Shown here: positions 25,418-34,417 of the stretch, in pieces
Numbering within the stretch: position 1 is the first letter of the stretch
Layout of the letters: each line of letters starts with the position of its first letter
Source of the DNA: Lentimicrobiaceae bacterium
GTDB taxonomy: Bacteria; Bacteroidota; Bacteroidia; Bacteroidales; Lentimicrobiaceae
NCBI GenBank assembly: GCA_020636745.1
Contig: JACJXH010000001.1
Location: 496,001-560,000, forward strand
Reading direction: 5' to 3'
Length of the DNA: 64,000 bases
The notes under the pieces: generated by a model
Told to the model about the DNA's origin: nothing
Database searches by the model: none
Seen by the model: the letters and a program-made list of their open reading frames with translations, nothing else
Translations under genes and position numbers: made by a program

Positions 25418-25488
25418 TGTCCGACTAGGGCTCGAACCTAGAGTCTTCTGAACCAAAATCAGACGTGTTACCATTACACTATCGGACA
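25418..25488 (-). tRNA. tRNA-Gln (anticodon TTG)
   Basis: On the minus strand the 5' arm TGTCCGA (25482-25488) pairs with TCGGACA (25419-25425). The D-arm contains 'AGTGTAATGGTAACAC', the anticodon loop TTTTGGT gives anticodon TTG in a TCTGA/TCAGA stem, and the T-arm carries GGTTCGAGCCC. CCA is not encoded. Length is 71 nt with an A discriminator. Confidence 0.95.
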
Positions 25489-25509
25489 GACTACCTTAAA
25501 AAAGGTGTG

Positions 25510-25540
25510 CAAAAATAGCTATTTTTTTTGAATTGCGAAA
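25510..25540 (-). promoter_or_regulatory. Promoter of tRNA-Gln
   Basis: Read on the minus strand, -7 TATTTTTG (complement of 25510-25517) is an exact TAnnTTTG match. A near -33 TTTCG lies 18 bp upstream (25536-25540). The predicted transcript start is ~15 nt before the mature tRNA. Confidence 0.6.
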
Positions 25541-25783
25541 TTTTTCCCCATAAAATCTTTGCATTTCTTTAATTTCTTTGTGCCCTGCCTTATATTTTAG
25601 AATTATTAACGATTTAAGGTCTTTCATCATATTACGCAAATTCATTACCTTCGCCACAACTTTTAAACAGGAATGTCACTGGCTGAATCTTTTGCTTTTA
25701 TCTCAATTTCAGATTTTTGCAAAGGAAGTGGAGCAGTGGTTTATGTGTATTTTCTTACCTGAAATCAATCAGATCATTACAAA

Positions 25784-28700
25784 ATGAAAAAATTCAAACA
25801 ACTTAACAACATTGTCGGATGGTTTAGTTTCCTGGTGGCTCTTGTTGTTTACACGCTGACACTGGAACCTACTGCCAGCTGGTGGGATTGTGGAGAGTAC
25901 ATTTCTACTGCGTTTAAATTACAGGTAGGGCATCCGCCAGGAGCTCCTTTGTTTCAAATGGCGGGCCGCTTCTTTTCGCTGTTCGCTTTTGGTAACACCC
26001 AGAATGTAGCCTGGATGATCAATTTTATGTCAGGGCTGGTCAGTGCCTTTACCATTTTGTTCCTTTTCTGGACCATCACCCATATGGCCAGAAAACTGAT
26101 TGTAAGCGATTCTGAATTTTCACTCGGGCAAACGATTGCAGTGCTGGGCAGTGGACTGGTAGGTGCGCTGGCTTACACTTTCAGTGATTCATTCTGGTTT
26201 TCGGCTGTTGAAGGCGAGGTGTATGCCATGTCATCTTTTTTTACTGCCGTGGTTTTTTGGGCCATTCTTAAATGGGAAGAACAATCAGACCAAAAGCATT
26301 CCATCCGCTGGATTGTGTTTATTGCATATCTGGTAGGCTTGTCAATAGGGGTTCACCTGCTTAATCTGCTGGCAATTCCTGCTATTGCTTTTGTATATTA
26401 CTATAAAAGGTATAAACCATCTACCAAAGGGGTGATTATAACAGCTGTTGCATCGGTCTTTTTGCTGGCATTTATTATGTATGTTATCATTCCATGGATT
26501 GTTGATTTGGCTGCAAAATTTGAGCTGGTTTTTGTGAACAGTTTCGGATTACCTTTCAATTCAGGAACTATTTTTTATTTCCTCTTTATTACTGTTGCGC
26601 TGGTGTTTGGTATTATTTATACCCAAAAGAAAGGCAAGCTTATTGCAAATACGGCTATTCTTGCTTTTACCTTTATTCTGATAGGCTATTCGTCATTTCT
26701 GATGCTGGTAATCAGGGCCAATGCCAATACACCTATTAATGAGAATAATCCGGATGATGCCATCAGTTTGCTCTCCTACCTGAATCGTGAACAGTATGGT
26801 TCATGGCCTATCTTTTACGGGCAGTATTATAATGCACCATTAAATCCTAAGGATCCTTACGCAGATGCTTCTCCTATTTATATCAGGGACGCTGCCAGCG
26901 GTAAATATGTGGTTACTGACTCACGTGAACGATCCATTCCAAACTATGATCCCGCGTTTTGTACTCTGATGCCGCGTATGTACAGCTCACAGGAAAACCA
27001 TATCAAAGCCTACAAAAGCTGGGCTAAAATTCAGGGAATTCCGGTACAGGCTGTCAATAACGAAGGCCAGTCAGAAACGCTGGTAAAACCAACATTCGGT
27101 GAAAACCTCCGCTTCCTGTTCCGTTATCAGTTGGGTCATATGTATTTCCGCTACTTTATGTGGAATTTTGCCGGTCGCCAGAATGATATTCAGGGTCATG
27201 GCGGTATCAACAATGGCAACTGGCTGAGCGGGATTGGTTTTCTGGATGAGATGCGTCTTGGCAAACAAACCGATTTGCCCGAAAGCATGCAAAGCCCGGC
27301 GCGCAATACCTATTATCTTTTACCTTTGATTTTGGGTGTTATCGGATTGTTTTTCCATTTTAACCGTAACTATAAGGATGGAGTTGTGGTGGCATTGCTC
27401 TTTTTTATGACAGGTATTGCCATTGTACTGTATCTGAATCAGACTCCATTTCAGCCTCGTGAGCGAGACTATGCCTATGCGGGTTCATTCTACGCATTTG
27501 CCATATGGATTGGACTGGGTGTGCTTGCCATTTATGATTTCATGACACGGAAAACCAAACTTAACCAGCCTGTTGCTGCTGGTATTGTGACCGTAGCTTG
27601 TCTGGCTTTGGTCCCTTCCATTATGGCTTCCGAAAACTGGGACGATCACAACAGATCCAACAAATATGCAGCCCGCGATTTTGCTGCCAATTACCTTAAC
27701 TCCTGCGATAAAAATGCGGTGTTGATTACCAATGGCGATAATGATACTTTCCCGCTCTGGTATGCACAGGAGGTTGAAGGTTTGCGCACTGATGTTCGGG
27801 TTGTTAATTATATGCTGGCATCGGGCGATTGGTATGTTCACCAGTTGTCACGTAAAATTTATGACTCGGAACCTTTAAAATTCACGCTTACACCTGCGCA
27901 GTATAACAAGGGCGTAAATGAATATATTCCTTTTGTTGACAGGGGTGGCGGACAGCAATATGAATTGAAGGAAATTATCAATTTTATTGCAGATGAAACT
28001 GATAGAAGCAAAGTTCCTTTACAGAATGGAGACAAAATCAATTATTTCCCTGCCCGCAGGGTAAGGCTAACGGTTGATTCTGCAAAAGCAGTGGCTAATG
28101 GAATCGTTCCTGCCTATATGGCCGATAGTATTGTTCCCGCTGTGGAATGGGAAATTAAGTCAAATTATTTAATTAAAAATGATTTGATGTTACTTGATTT
28201 CCTGGCCAGCAATAACTGGGAGCGTCCTCTTTATTTTGCCAGTCCTTCAAGTGTGAGTAAGGTGCTTGGTATCGACAGGTATTGTCATCAAACCGGAATT
28301 ATTTACAAGTTTATTCCAGTGCCTGCTCAGGATTATATGCCTGGTTTGGGAGGAGTAGACACCGAAGCTTCCTACGATATTCTGATGAATAAATGCAAAT
28401 GGGGTAATCTGAATCAACCCGGCGTTTATGTTGACCCGGAAAGTTTGCGCAACTCAATGATGCCTAAGCAAAGTTATATGCGTTTGGCTCAGGCTTTGCT
28501 TAATAAAGGCAAAAAAACCGAAGCAATTGCAGTTGCAGATCACTGTTTGCATGAATTTCCCAACAACAAAATTACCTTTGATTATTATATGCTGCCAATG
28601 GCTGAGATTTATTACGAAGCTGGTGCTATGAAAAAGGGAAATGATTTTGTGAAGACTATTGCTGATATTTATCTGGCTGACCTTAGCTATTATAGTGCTG

Positions 28701-28864
28701 TTAGTCCCGAATTCAGCAATTATTATCAGGATGACCAGATGCAGGCATACGCTGTAATGTCGCGTATATGGCAATATGCCGAAAAATACGGACAGAAAGC
28801 ATTGCTTGATGAACTGAAATCAAAAATGATTATTCCTGAGGATTTGAAAGATGTCTTTAAATAA
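25784..28864 (+). CDS. DUF2723-family membrane protein (predicted GT-C glycosyltransferase)
   Basis: This 1026-residue protein begins with the DUF2723 hallmark: 'YTLTLEPTASWWDCGEYI', then 'LQVGHPPGAPLFQMAGRFFS'. About a dozen membrane segments follow within residues 10-620 and a soluble C-terminal region of ~400 residues, including helical repeats after ~900. The fold is related to protein O-mannosyltransferases; the Asp in 'WWDCGEY' sits in the first outer loop as the GT-C catalytic Asp would. The role, probably in envelope or protein glycosylation, is inferred and the substrate is unknown. It is a single-gene unit with its own terminator. A TACCTTCG element at 25646-25653 is a near-consensus -7 box. 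Confidence 0.85.
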   Translation: MKKFKQLNNIVGWFSFLVALVVYTLTLEPTASWWDCGEYISTAFKLQVGHPPGAPLFQMAGRFFSLFAFGNTQNVAWMINFMSGLVSAFTILFLFWTITHMARKLIVSDSEFSLGQTIAVLGSGLVGALAYTFSDSFWFSAVEGEVYAMSSFFTAVVFWAILKWEEQSDQKHSIRWIVFIAYLVGLSIGVHLLNLLAIPAIAFVYYYKRYKPSTKGVIITAVASVFLLAFIMYVIIPWIVDLAAKFELVFVNSFGLPFNSGTIFYFLFITVALVFGIIYTQKKGKLIANTAILAFTFILIGYSSFLMLVIRANANTPINENNPDDAISLLSYLNREQYGSWPIFYGQYYNAPLNPKDPYADASPIYIRDAASGKYVVTDSRERSIPNYDPAFCTLMPRMYSSQENHIKAYKSWAKIQGIPVQAVNNEGQSETLVKPTFGENLRFLFRYQLGHMYFRYFMWNFAGRQNDIQGHGGINNGNWLSGIGFLDEMRLGKQTDLPESMQSPARNTYYLLPLILGVIGLFFHFNRNYKDGVVVALLFFMTGIAIVLYLNQTPFQPRERDYAYAGSFYAFAIWIGLGVLAIYDFMTRKTKLNQPVAAGIVTVACLALVPSIMASENWDDHNRSNKYAARDFAANYLNSCDKNAVLITNGDNDTFPLWYAQEVEGLRTDVRVVNYMLASGDWYVHQLSRKIYDSEPLKFTLTPAQYNKGVNEYIPFVDRGGGQQYELKEIINFIADETDRSKVPLQNGDKINYFPARRVRLTVDSAKAVANGIVPAYMADSIVPAVEWEIKSNYLIKNDLMLLDFLASNNWERPLYFASPSSVSKVLGIDRYCHQTGIIYKFIPVPAQDYMPGLGGVDTEASYDILMNKCKWGNLNQPGVYVDPESLRNSMMPKQSYMRLAQALLNKGKKTEAIAVADHCLHEFPNNKITFDYYMLPMAEIYYEAGAMKKGNDFVKTIADIYLADLSYYSAVSPEFSNYYQDDQMQAYAVMSRIWQYAEKYGQKALLDELKSKMIIPEDLKDVFK

Positions 28865-28882
28865 TCGATGATTTATAACTTG

Positions 28883-28916
28883 AAGCCGCCGGTTGATATT
28901 TCAGCCGGCGGCTTTT
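28883..28916 (+). terminator. Rho-independent terminator of the DUF2723 gene
   Basis: AAGCCGCCGG (28883-28892) pairs with CCGGCGGCTT (28905-28914) around a 12-nt loop, followed by TTTTGATTTT. It lies 20 bp after the stop. Confidence 0.9.
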
Positions 28917-29110
28917 GATTTTAGGAGTGAGCTATTTGTCATATCTGCCAGGGAAATTTTAGATCAGGTGTAATTGTGGCGCAAATAACGGTGTCAAATA
29001 CTTGGTAACTGTGGATTGATAAACACAGGGCAGTGGTCATCACACATAAAGGGAAACTACTGTTACGAATGAAGTGATTACAGGGCCAAAAACAGGAGCA
29101 AAGACTAAAA
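28917..29110. other. Intergenic spacer
   Basis: Together with the two flanking terminators this forms a 309-bp gene-free gap between convergent genes. No gene or RNA could be recognised in it. Confidence 0.5.
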
Positions 29111-29150
29111 ACCAAAAGCCTTCCGGATGATAAACATCTGAAAGGCTTTT
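29111..29150 (-). terminator. Terminator of the lgt transcript
   Basis: On the minus strand AAAAGCCTT (complement of 29142-29150) pairs with AAGGCTTTT (complement of 29114-29122), with an inner GATG/CATC pairing. A T-rich run follows (complement of 29101-29113). Confidence 0.8.
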
Positions 29151-29173
29151 ATATATGATAGGTGATAAATCAG

Positions 29174-29980
29174 CTATTTTTTGGCAACAGCATCAGGTTT
29201 ATTTCTGACATACCAGATTAAAGCTACTCCGGCAAGAATAAACGGAATACTCAGCCATTGTCCCATGTTTAGCGACATGCCTTCTTCAAACTTAACCTGA
29301 TTTTCTTTCAGAAATTCAATCAGGAACCTGACGCCAAAGAGGACAATCAGAAATACGCCGAAAATTGTGCCTTCTTTCATGGTCTTATAGTTTTTGCGAT
29401 AGTAATGGAGAAGGGCAAAGAACAAGGCAAGGTATGAGAGTGCTTCATAAATCTGAGTAGGGTGGCGTGGAATAGTTTCGCCGTCGCGCAAAAAGACGAA
29501 ACCCCAGGGAAGGGAGGTGAAATGTCCGTAAATCTCACTGTTCATGAGGTTTCCCATTCTGATAAAAAAGCCGCCAAGTGCAACCACAATAACAACGCGG
29601 TCGAGTGTCCACAGATAAGTTTTTCCGGTTTTTCTTACAAACAGAATCAGGGCGAGCAGAATACCAACGGCAGCTCCGTGGCTGGCGAGTCCGCCTTCCC
29701 ATATTTTAAGAATGCTGATTGGATCGGCCAGGTATTCAGCCGGCTGATAAAAGAAAACATGTCCCAGACGGGCACCCACAACCGTGCCTATCACCACATA
29801 GGTGGCCAGTCTGTCAAGTACATTTACGGAGATGTTCTCTCTCTTAAAAACCTGTTTTTCAAGTATTAAATATCCGAGATAAAAAGAAAGGGCAAAAAAT
29901 AATCCATACCATCTGATTTGAAGTCCTCCGATGTGGAAAATCAATGGGCTAATATCCCAGTTTATCTGATTGAGTAGCAT
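29174..29980 (-). CDS. lgt: Prolipoprotein diacylglyceryl transferase
   Basis: This 268-residue integral membrane protein with about seven segments adds diacylglycerol to the lipobox Cys of lipoproteins, the first step of their maturation. Family motifs are 'RWYGLFFALSFYLGYLI' near the N-terminus, 'GARLGHVFFY' (with the catalytic-loop Arg and His) and 'RMGNLMNSEIYG'. Length is normal. A -7 box (complement of CAAAAGTA, 30000-30007) lies 20 bp upstream of the ATG. The minus-strand glycosyltransferase gene ends 42 bp upstream, so read-through is possible. Confidence 0.95.
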   Translation of the reverse strand: MLLNQINWDISPLIFHIGGLQIRWYGLFFALSFYLGYLILEKQVFKRENISVNVLDRLATYVVIGTVVGARLGHVFFYQPAEYLADPISILKIWEGGLASHGAAVGILLALILFVRKTGKTYLWTLDRVVIVVALGGFFIRMGNLMNSEIYGHFTSLPWGFVFLRDGETIPRHPTQIYEALSYLALFFALLHYYRKNYKTMKEGTIFGVFLIVLFGVRFLIEFLKENQVKFEEGMSLNMGQWLSIPFILAGVALIWYVRNKPDAVAKK

Positions 29981-30022
29981 ATGTTTTTATATTAAACCGC
30001 AAAAGTAAACAATTAACAGCCA

Positions 30023-31147
30023 TCAGCCTTTTTTTGGATGAATTGATTTTTCGCTTTTTAATTTCTGCATCAGCTTGTATATAACGCCCTGGTAGTAGGT
30101 GTGATTTTGGGGGAGATTAAATCCTGAGCATGCAATGGCTTGATTGTAAGCTTCTGATAAATCAAAATCTTTTTGTTTGCGGGCGGCGTAAATTCCCGCT
30201 TTGTGAAGGTTTTTAGCCAGAAATTCCTGTTCGGTCTGGCCCGGAGTAGGAATCAGTACGGCCTTGTTTCCTGTGTAAGCAATATCCATGAGTGTTGAAT
30301 AACCTGCACGGCATATGACAACTGGTTTTTGATGGAGAATTGAGCCCAGTTCTTCGGTTTCGAGGTGGTCGGCTATATCGAGCCCTTTTCTGAGCGGTTT
30401 TATTTGCGTATCTCCGGGGATTCCCCTTAACAACAGGCAATGTTTGTCAGGCAATGGCAACCGGGCCAGGAGCTTGTTTTCGAAAATAGTGCGTTGAGGC
30501 TCAGGGCCAGATACAATGGCTACGACATCATATCTGCGCTGACTTCTTTTAGTTGCTTTAAGTTGGTCAAAACGACTGAGTAAACCGATGTAACTTGTAT
30601 TTTGAGGTAAGTTTCTGCCATGTGATAGTTTTCCTGACAGGTTGAGCTTGCCAGCGAAGTCAGGAATCCAGGATTCATCATAATGCTTCATATGGTAACG
30701 GGTAGCCAGCCTGAGAACAGGCGCATACAACATCAAGGCGGCAGGCGCTATAATGTTTACCTGATGCGTGATAAAAACAGAATAAACGTTTTTGTTCCAC
30801 AATCCATAACGATTGTCAGATATAACCATATCAGGTTGCAGCTCGCGGATGATTTTATTCATCTCTTTATGCTCTTTTGCAATCATCCTTAAAAGACGCG
30901 GAGCATCAGTGAGTACTTTTATTGCAACCGGCAATCGTTTACCATAACTCACATTGTACCCGGGCAAGCGGACAAATTCAATTCCGGGGAATTCAGTTTG
31001 CAGTAAAGTGAGCTGCAATCCGTCCGATCCAACAATCACTTCAGCCCCGTTTTCAATAAGTTCTCTGATAAGGGGAATGCATCGGGTGGCATGCCCAAGA
31101 CCCCAGTCAAGCGGACAAATCAATACACGGACTTTATCGGATTTCAT
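30023..31147 (-). CDS. MurG-like glycosyltransferase
   Basis: This 374-residue protein has a GT-B layout. The N-terminal Rossmann half starts with 'VLICPLDWGLGHATRCIPLI', where GLGHATR is the glycine-rich acceptor loop of MurG-type enzymes. The C-terminal half has 'VVICRAGYSTLMDIAYTGNK' and 'LIPTPGQTEQEFLA', the sugar-nucleotide binding region. It is probably cytosolic or peripheral to the inner membrane. The acceptor is unknown; it is not MurG itself, which is normally in the dcw cluster. A -7 box (complement of 31161-31168) precedes the ATG by 14 bp. Confidence 0.83.
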   Translation of the reverse strand: MKSDKVRVLICPLDWGLGHATRCIPLIRELIENGAEVIVGSDGLQLTLLQTEFPGIEFVRLPGYNVSYGKRLPVAIKVLTDAPRLLRMIAKEHKEMNKIIRELQPDMVISDNRYGLWNKNVYSVFITHQVNIIAPAALMLYAPVLRLATRYHMKHYDESWIPDFAGKLNLSGKLSHGRNLPQNTSYIGLLSRFDQLKATKRSQRRYDVVAIVSGPEPQRTIFENKLLARLPLPDKHCLLLRGIPGDTQIKPLRKGLDIADHLETEELGSILHQKPVVICRAGYSTLMDIAYTGNKAVLIPTPGQTEQEFLAKNLHKAGIYAARKQKDFDLSEAYNQAIACSGFNLPQNHTYYQGVIYKLMQKLKSEKSIHPKKG

Positions 31148-31160
31148 GCTTTTTTTTCTG

Positions 31161-31168
31161 CAAATATA
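31161..31168 (-). promoter_or_regulatory. -7 box of the glycosyltransferase gene
   Basis: TATATTTG on the minus strand fits TAnnTTTG exactly. No -33 TTG at proper distance is visible. Confidence 0.4.
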
Positions 31169-31232
31169 GAAACTGAAAATTCATAAAGACTGACTTCATA
31201 GAGAATTAACGAAAAGTTCATAAATTCGCAAT

Positions 31233-32345
31233 ATGGCTATTGATCAACAAACTTTACTCTATCAGATAGCTTTGACGCTGCTGCCCGGCGTTGGAGATGT
31301 GAATGCACGGAAGCTGGTTTCCTATACCGGTAGCCCTGAAGCAGTTTTTACAGAAAAGAAAGCCAATTTGCTCAGAATTCCGGGTATGGGCTCTTTTACT
31401 GCCGATTTGATTATTCAAAACCGTGATGTCTTAAAGCGCGCTGCGGAAGAAGTGGAATTTGTTGACAAGTTTAAAATTGAACCGGTATTTTATACTTCTG
31501 ATGGTTATCCCGAAAGGCTAAAGCACTGTGCTGACAGCCCGGTATTGATATATAAATCAGGCAATGCAGATTTAAACTCCCCGCGTATTGTAAGCATAGT
31601 AGGAACCCGCAGGGCAACGGAATATGGCAAAGAAATCTGCCGGAAGCTGGTAAGCGGATTGGTAGAGATGGATGTGCTGGTGATTAGCGGACTTGCTTAC
31701 GGAATTGATACCTGTGCGCATAAATCAGCACTTGACGAAGGACTGTCAACAGTTGGGGTGCTGGCTCACGGGCTCGACAGAATTTATCCTCCCTTAAATA
31801 AAGGGCTGGCTGAGCGTATGGTAAATCAGGGCGGTTTGGTTACAGAATTTCCTAGCCAAACCAATCCTGACAGGGAAAACTTCCCCAAACGCAACCGCAT
31901 TATTGCCGGCCTCGCAGATGCAACAATTGTGATTGAAGCAGGTGCTAAAGGAGGTGCTCTTATCACTGCTGATATTGCCAACTCATACAATCGTGATGTG
32001 TTTGCCGTTCCGGGCCGCATAGGTGACCCTGCATCTGAAGGTTGCAATAACCTGATTAAAACCAACAGGGCTGCGCTTGTTCAGTCGGCCAATGATATCA
32101 GGTATATTATGGGCTGGGATAAATTGAATGCCAAAGCAATACCTGCCCAAACCCGCTTGTTTGTGCAACTTGATGCCGATCAGGAAAATGTTGTTAGAAT
32201 TCTTACAGAAAATGGTGATTGCAGCCTTGATAAAATTTGCAACTGCAGTGGCGTGCAAACAAGTAAAGTAGCTGCAGCTTTGCTTTCACTTGAATTTGAA
32301 GGTATTGTAAAAAGTTTGCCGGGTAAGATTTACCGTCTGATCTAG
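31233..32345 (+). CDS. dprA: DNA-processing protein DprA
   Basis: This 370-residue protein loads RecA on incoming single-stranded DNA during natural transformation. It has an N-terminal helix-hairpin-helix/SAM-like region (~1-75: 'LLRIPGMGSFTADLI'). The Rossmann-like core (~110-290) has 'SIVGTRRATEYG', 'VISGLAYGIDTCAHKSAL', 'NFPKRNRIIAGL' and 'EAGAKGGALITA'. A C-terminal winged helix follows (~305-370). It overlaps the 3' end of the convergent membrane-protein gene by 4 bp. Presence suggests competence or at least DNA uptake-linked recombination, but no com genes are in the window. Confidence 0.95.
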   Translation: MAIDQQTLLYQIALTLLPGVGDVNARKLVSYTGSPEAVFTEKKANLLRIPGMGSFTADLIIQNRDVLKRAAEEVEFVDKFKIEPVFYTSDGYPERLKHCADSPVLIYKSGNADLNSPRIVSIVGTRRATEYGKEICRKLVSGLVEMDVLVISGLAYGIDTCAHKSALDEGLSTVGVLAHGLDRIYPPLNKGLAERMVNQGGLVTEFPSQTNPDRENFPKRNRIIAGLADATIVIEAGAKGGALITADIANSYNRDVFAVPGRIGDPASEGCNNLIKTNRAALVQSANDIRYIMGWDKLNAKAIPAQTRLFVQLDADQENVVRILTENGDCSLDKICNCSGVQTSKVAAALLSLEFEGIVKSLPGKIYRLI

Positions 32346-33007
32346 TGCTGTTCTGCAGTTTTTTGCAGGCTTTTTCTGAATAGTATGAAAGAAATGAAAA
32401 CGGTTACAGTTACAAACATCCAGAACAAGAGCACGTCGCTGCTCAGCAATGAAAACCGGTAAATGCCCAAAAAAACGGTTGCAGCTCCCAAGCCAGTCAT
32501 GGAATCGATAAACTGATTTTTTCTGATGTCGCCAAGTCCGGTAAAAAAGCCTGTGATAACGGCTATGGCCATGCTTACAGGGCCCATGCTCCAGAAGAAA
32601 TGCTCTGATAAACCGCTCTTATTGCCCAGGAGTGAGTAGTATATGGCATAAATACTGGTTAACCCGAGCGTGATAACGACGGCATATAATATTCCTGTTG
32701 ATGGCGTTTTATGGCGCATTTTTCTCAGAACCGAAAAACGCAAAGGCAAAAAAACGGATATTTGATAAACAAAAGCAACAAACACAAATGAATAGGCTAT
32801 CATGCGGCGGATACTCCGGGCGCCGTCAATCATCAGGTAGTGTGCCGCCTGATCTATCAGTATAACTGGAATTATCATCCACACACCCCAGAAAAAGGCT
32901 TGTACCAGCAACATGTGGTTCGATTTCGGATGCCTGTATTTATGGAACAGGTATATTGCCATGAAAATTGCAGGTGAAATGAGGTAACCGGGTAGCTGTT
33001 CCATCAT
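32342..33007 (-). CDS. Polytopic membrane protein of unknown function
   Basis: This 221-residue protein has about six or seven hydrophobic segments and a short charged C-terminal tail. The arrangement, including 'HFFWSMGPVSMAIAVITGFF', faintly recalls PrsW-type intramembrane proteases. The glutamate pair expected of active members is not visible ('AFVYQISVFLPLRF' instead), so no protease claim is made. It starts with two consecutive ATG codons. Its 3' end overlaps dprA by 4 bp on the opposite strand. No operon partner is present. Confidence 0.6.
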   Translation of the reverse strand: MMEQLPGYLISPAIFMAIYLFHKYRHPKSNHMLLVQAFFWGVWMIIPVILIDQAAHYLMIDGARSIRRMIAYSFVFVAFVYQISVFLPLRFSVLRKMRHKTPSTGILYAVVITLGLTSIYAIYYSLLGNKSGLSEHFFWSMGPVSMAIAVITGFFTGLGDIRKNQFIDSMTGLGAATVFLGIYRFSLLSSDVLLFWMFVTVTVFISFILFRKSLQKTAEQH

Positions 33008-33185
33008 GGATGTATGAGTTCAATGAATTGAATAAAGCGGTTGAAGTGAATTTCTCTTTGTCCGAAAATTAATGCAGCCATATCCTTTTTAAAGCGATTG
33101 ATTCTGCGCAGATAAATGTGCTAATCAAATATAGTGATATTTTGTAATTTTACGCTTTCCAAAACAATGAATCAAAAAAAATGAA

Positions 33186-33449
33186 ATGGTTGAAGTAAAA
33201 AGGCTGAATGAAGCTGAAATCCGTGAAATGGGCATCAGGAACTGGGCCATTTGGGAGAAAGAGGAGTCCCGATTTGCACATACTTACGATGAAGAAGAAT
33301 GGTGTTATTTTCTTGAAGGAGAGGTCATCATAGAAACAGATGCAGGTAATTATCCGATTAAGCCCGGCGATTTTGTTATTTTTCACAATGGGTTAAATTG
33401 CGTTTGGGATATCAGGCAGGCCGTCAGAAAACATTATCTTTTCAAATGA
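33186..33449 (+). CDS. Small cupin-domain protein
   Basis: This 87-residue protein forms a single cupin_3-like barrel: 'HTYDEEEWCYFLEGEVIIET' (cupin motif 1 with Glu and the G-E-V turn) and 'PIKPGDFVIFHNGLN' (motif 2). Such proteins often bind a metal or small ligand; the function here is unknown. Its TGA overlaps the ATG of rsgA (ATGA, 33446-33449), so the two genes are translationally coupled, and dtd follows. The metal-binding His pair of motif 1 is not complete. Confidence 0.8.
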   Translation: MVEVKRLNEAEIREMGIRNWAIWEKEESRFAHTYDEEEWCYFLEGEVIIETDAGNYPIKPGDFVIFHNGLNCVWDIRQAVRKHYLFK

Positions 33450-34396
33450 GTACTGCCAATGAGTTGATGGGCGTTGTAATCCGCTCAACGGGAAGTTTTT
33501 GCACGGTGCTGGCCGACAATGGAAAAACTATTGAATGCAAATTAAAGGGAAATTTCCGAATCAGGGGAATCCGGTCAACCAATCCGGTAGCAGTTGGCGA
33601 CAGGGTTGGTTTTAGTTTTTTGCCTGAACAGGAAACAGGTTTGATTCATAAAATTGAGGAAAGACAGAATTACATCATCCGTAAGGCAACCCGTCTTTCG
33701 GCTATGTCGCACATTATTGCTACAAATATCGATCAGGCAGTCATTATGGTAACATTGGTAAAGCCGCGGACTTCCACCGGCTTTATTGACAGGTTTCTGG
33801 TTACAGCCGAAGCATATCATATTCCGGCGTTTATTGTTTTTAACAAGTGCGATCAGTACACCACGGTCGAAGCTGCGGCTATGAATCAAATGATTCAGCT
33901 TTATGAAGGGCTGGGTTATCCCTGCCTGGTTACATCGGCTATAACCGGTCAGGGTGTTGAAGATGTTAAAAAGCTATTTATTGATAAGGTTAATTTGCTT
34001 AGCGGGCATTCGGGTGTTGGAAAAACAGCCCTGATTAATGCAGTTGAACCCGGAGTTATCAGAAAGGTTGGCGAAATATCTGACTACCACCACAAGGGAA
34101 AACATACCACCACTTTTGCCGAAATGATACCCCTGTCTTTTGGAGGATTTGTGATTGATACGCCGGGTATTAAAGAGTTTGGTTTGGTTAATTTCGAAAA
34201 ACAGGAGGTGCCTGAGCGCTTTCCTGAAATGCGCAATCTCATGCACCAGTGCCAGTTTAATAATTGTACCCATGTGCATGAACCTGGCTGTGCCGTTAAA
34301 AAAGCACTGACCAATGGTTTAATCAGCCAATCGAGATACGCCAATTACCTGAGTATTTTAAATGATGAATATTTTGATGAAACAGAGTGGGATTGA
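33446..34396 (+). CDS. rsgA: Ribosome small-subunit-dependent GTPase A
   Basis: This 316-residue circularly permuted GTPase takes part in 30S maturation. An N-terminal OB fold is followed by G4 'NKCD', G1 'GHSGVGKTAL', G3 'DTPG' and a C-terminal zinc knuckle ('CQFNNCTHVHEPGC'). In-frame sequence starts at 33398 inside the cupin gene, but ATG 33446 (MSTANELMGVV) gives the normal length and an ATGA overlap with the cupin stop. dtd follows after 21 bp. Confidence 0.95.
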   Translation: MSTANELMGVVIRSTGSFCTVLADNGKTIECKLKGNFRIRGIRSTNPVAVGDRVGFSFLPEQETGLIHKIEERQNYIIRKATRLSAMSHIIATNIDQAVIMVTLVKPRTSTGFIDRFLVTAEAYHIPAFIVFNKCDQYTTVEAAAMNQMIQLYEGLGYPCLVTSAITGQGVEDVKKLFIDKVNLLSGHSGVGKTALINAVEPGVIRKVGEISDYHHKGKHTTTFAEMIPLSFGGFVIDTPGIKEFGLVNFEKQEVPERFPEMRNLMHQCQFNNCTHVHEPGCAVKKALTNGLISQSRYANYLSILNDEYFDETEWD

Positions 34397-34417
34397 TCAT
34401 TTGATAAAGAAAAAACC

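Noticed and set aside
32342..33007. Active PrsW intramembrane protease
   Set aside because: The glutamate pair expected in the active site is absent.
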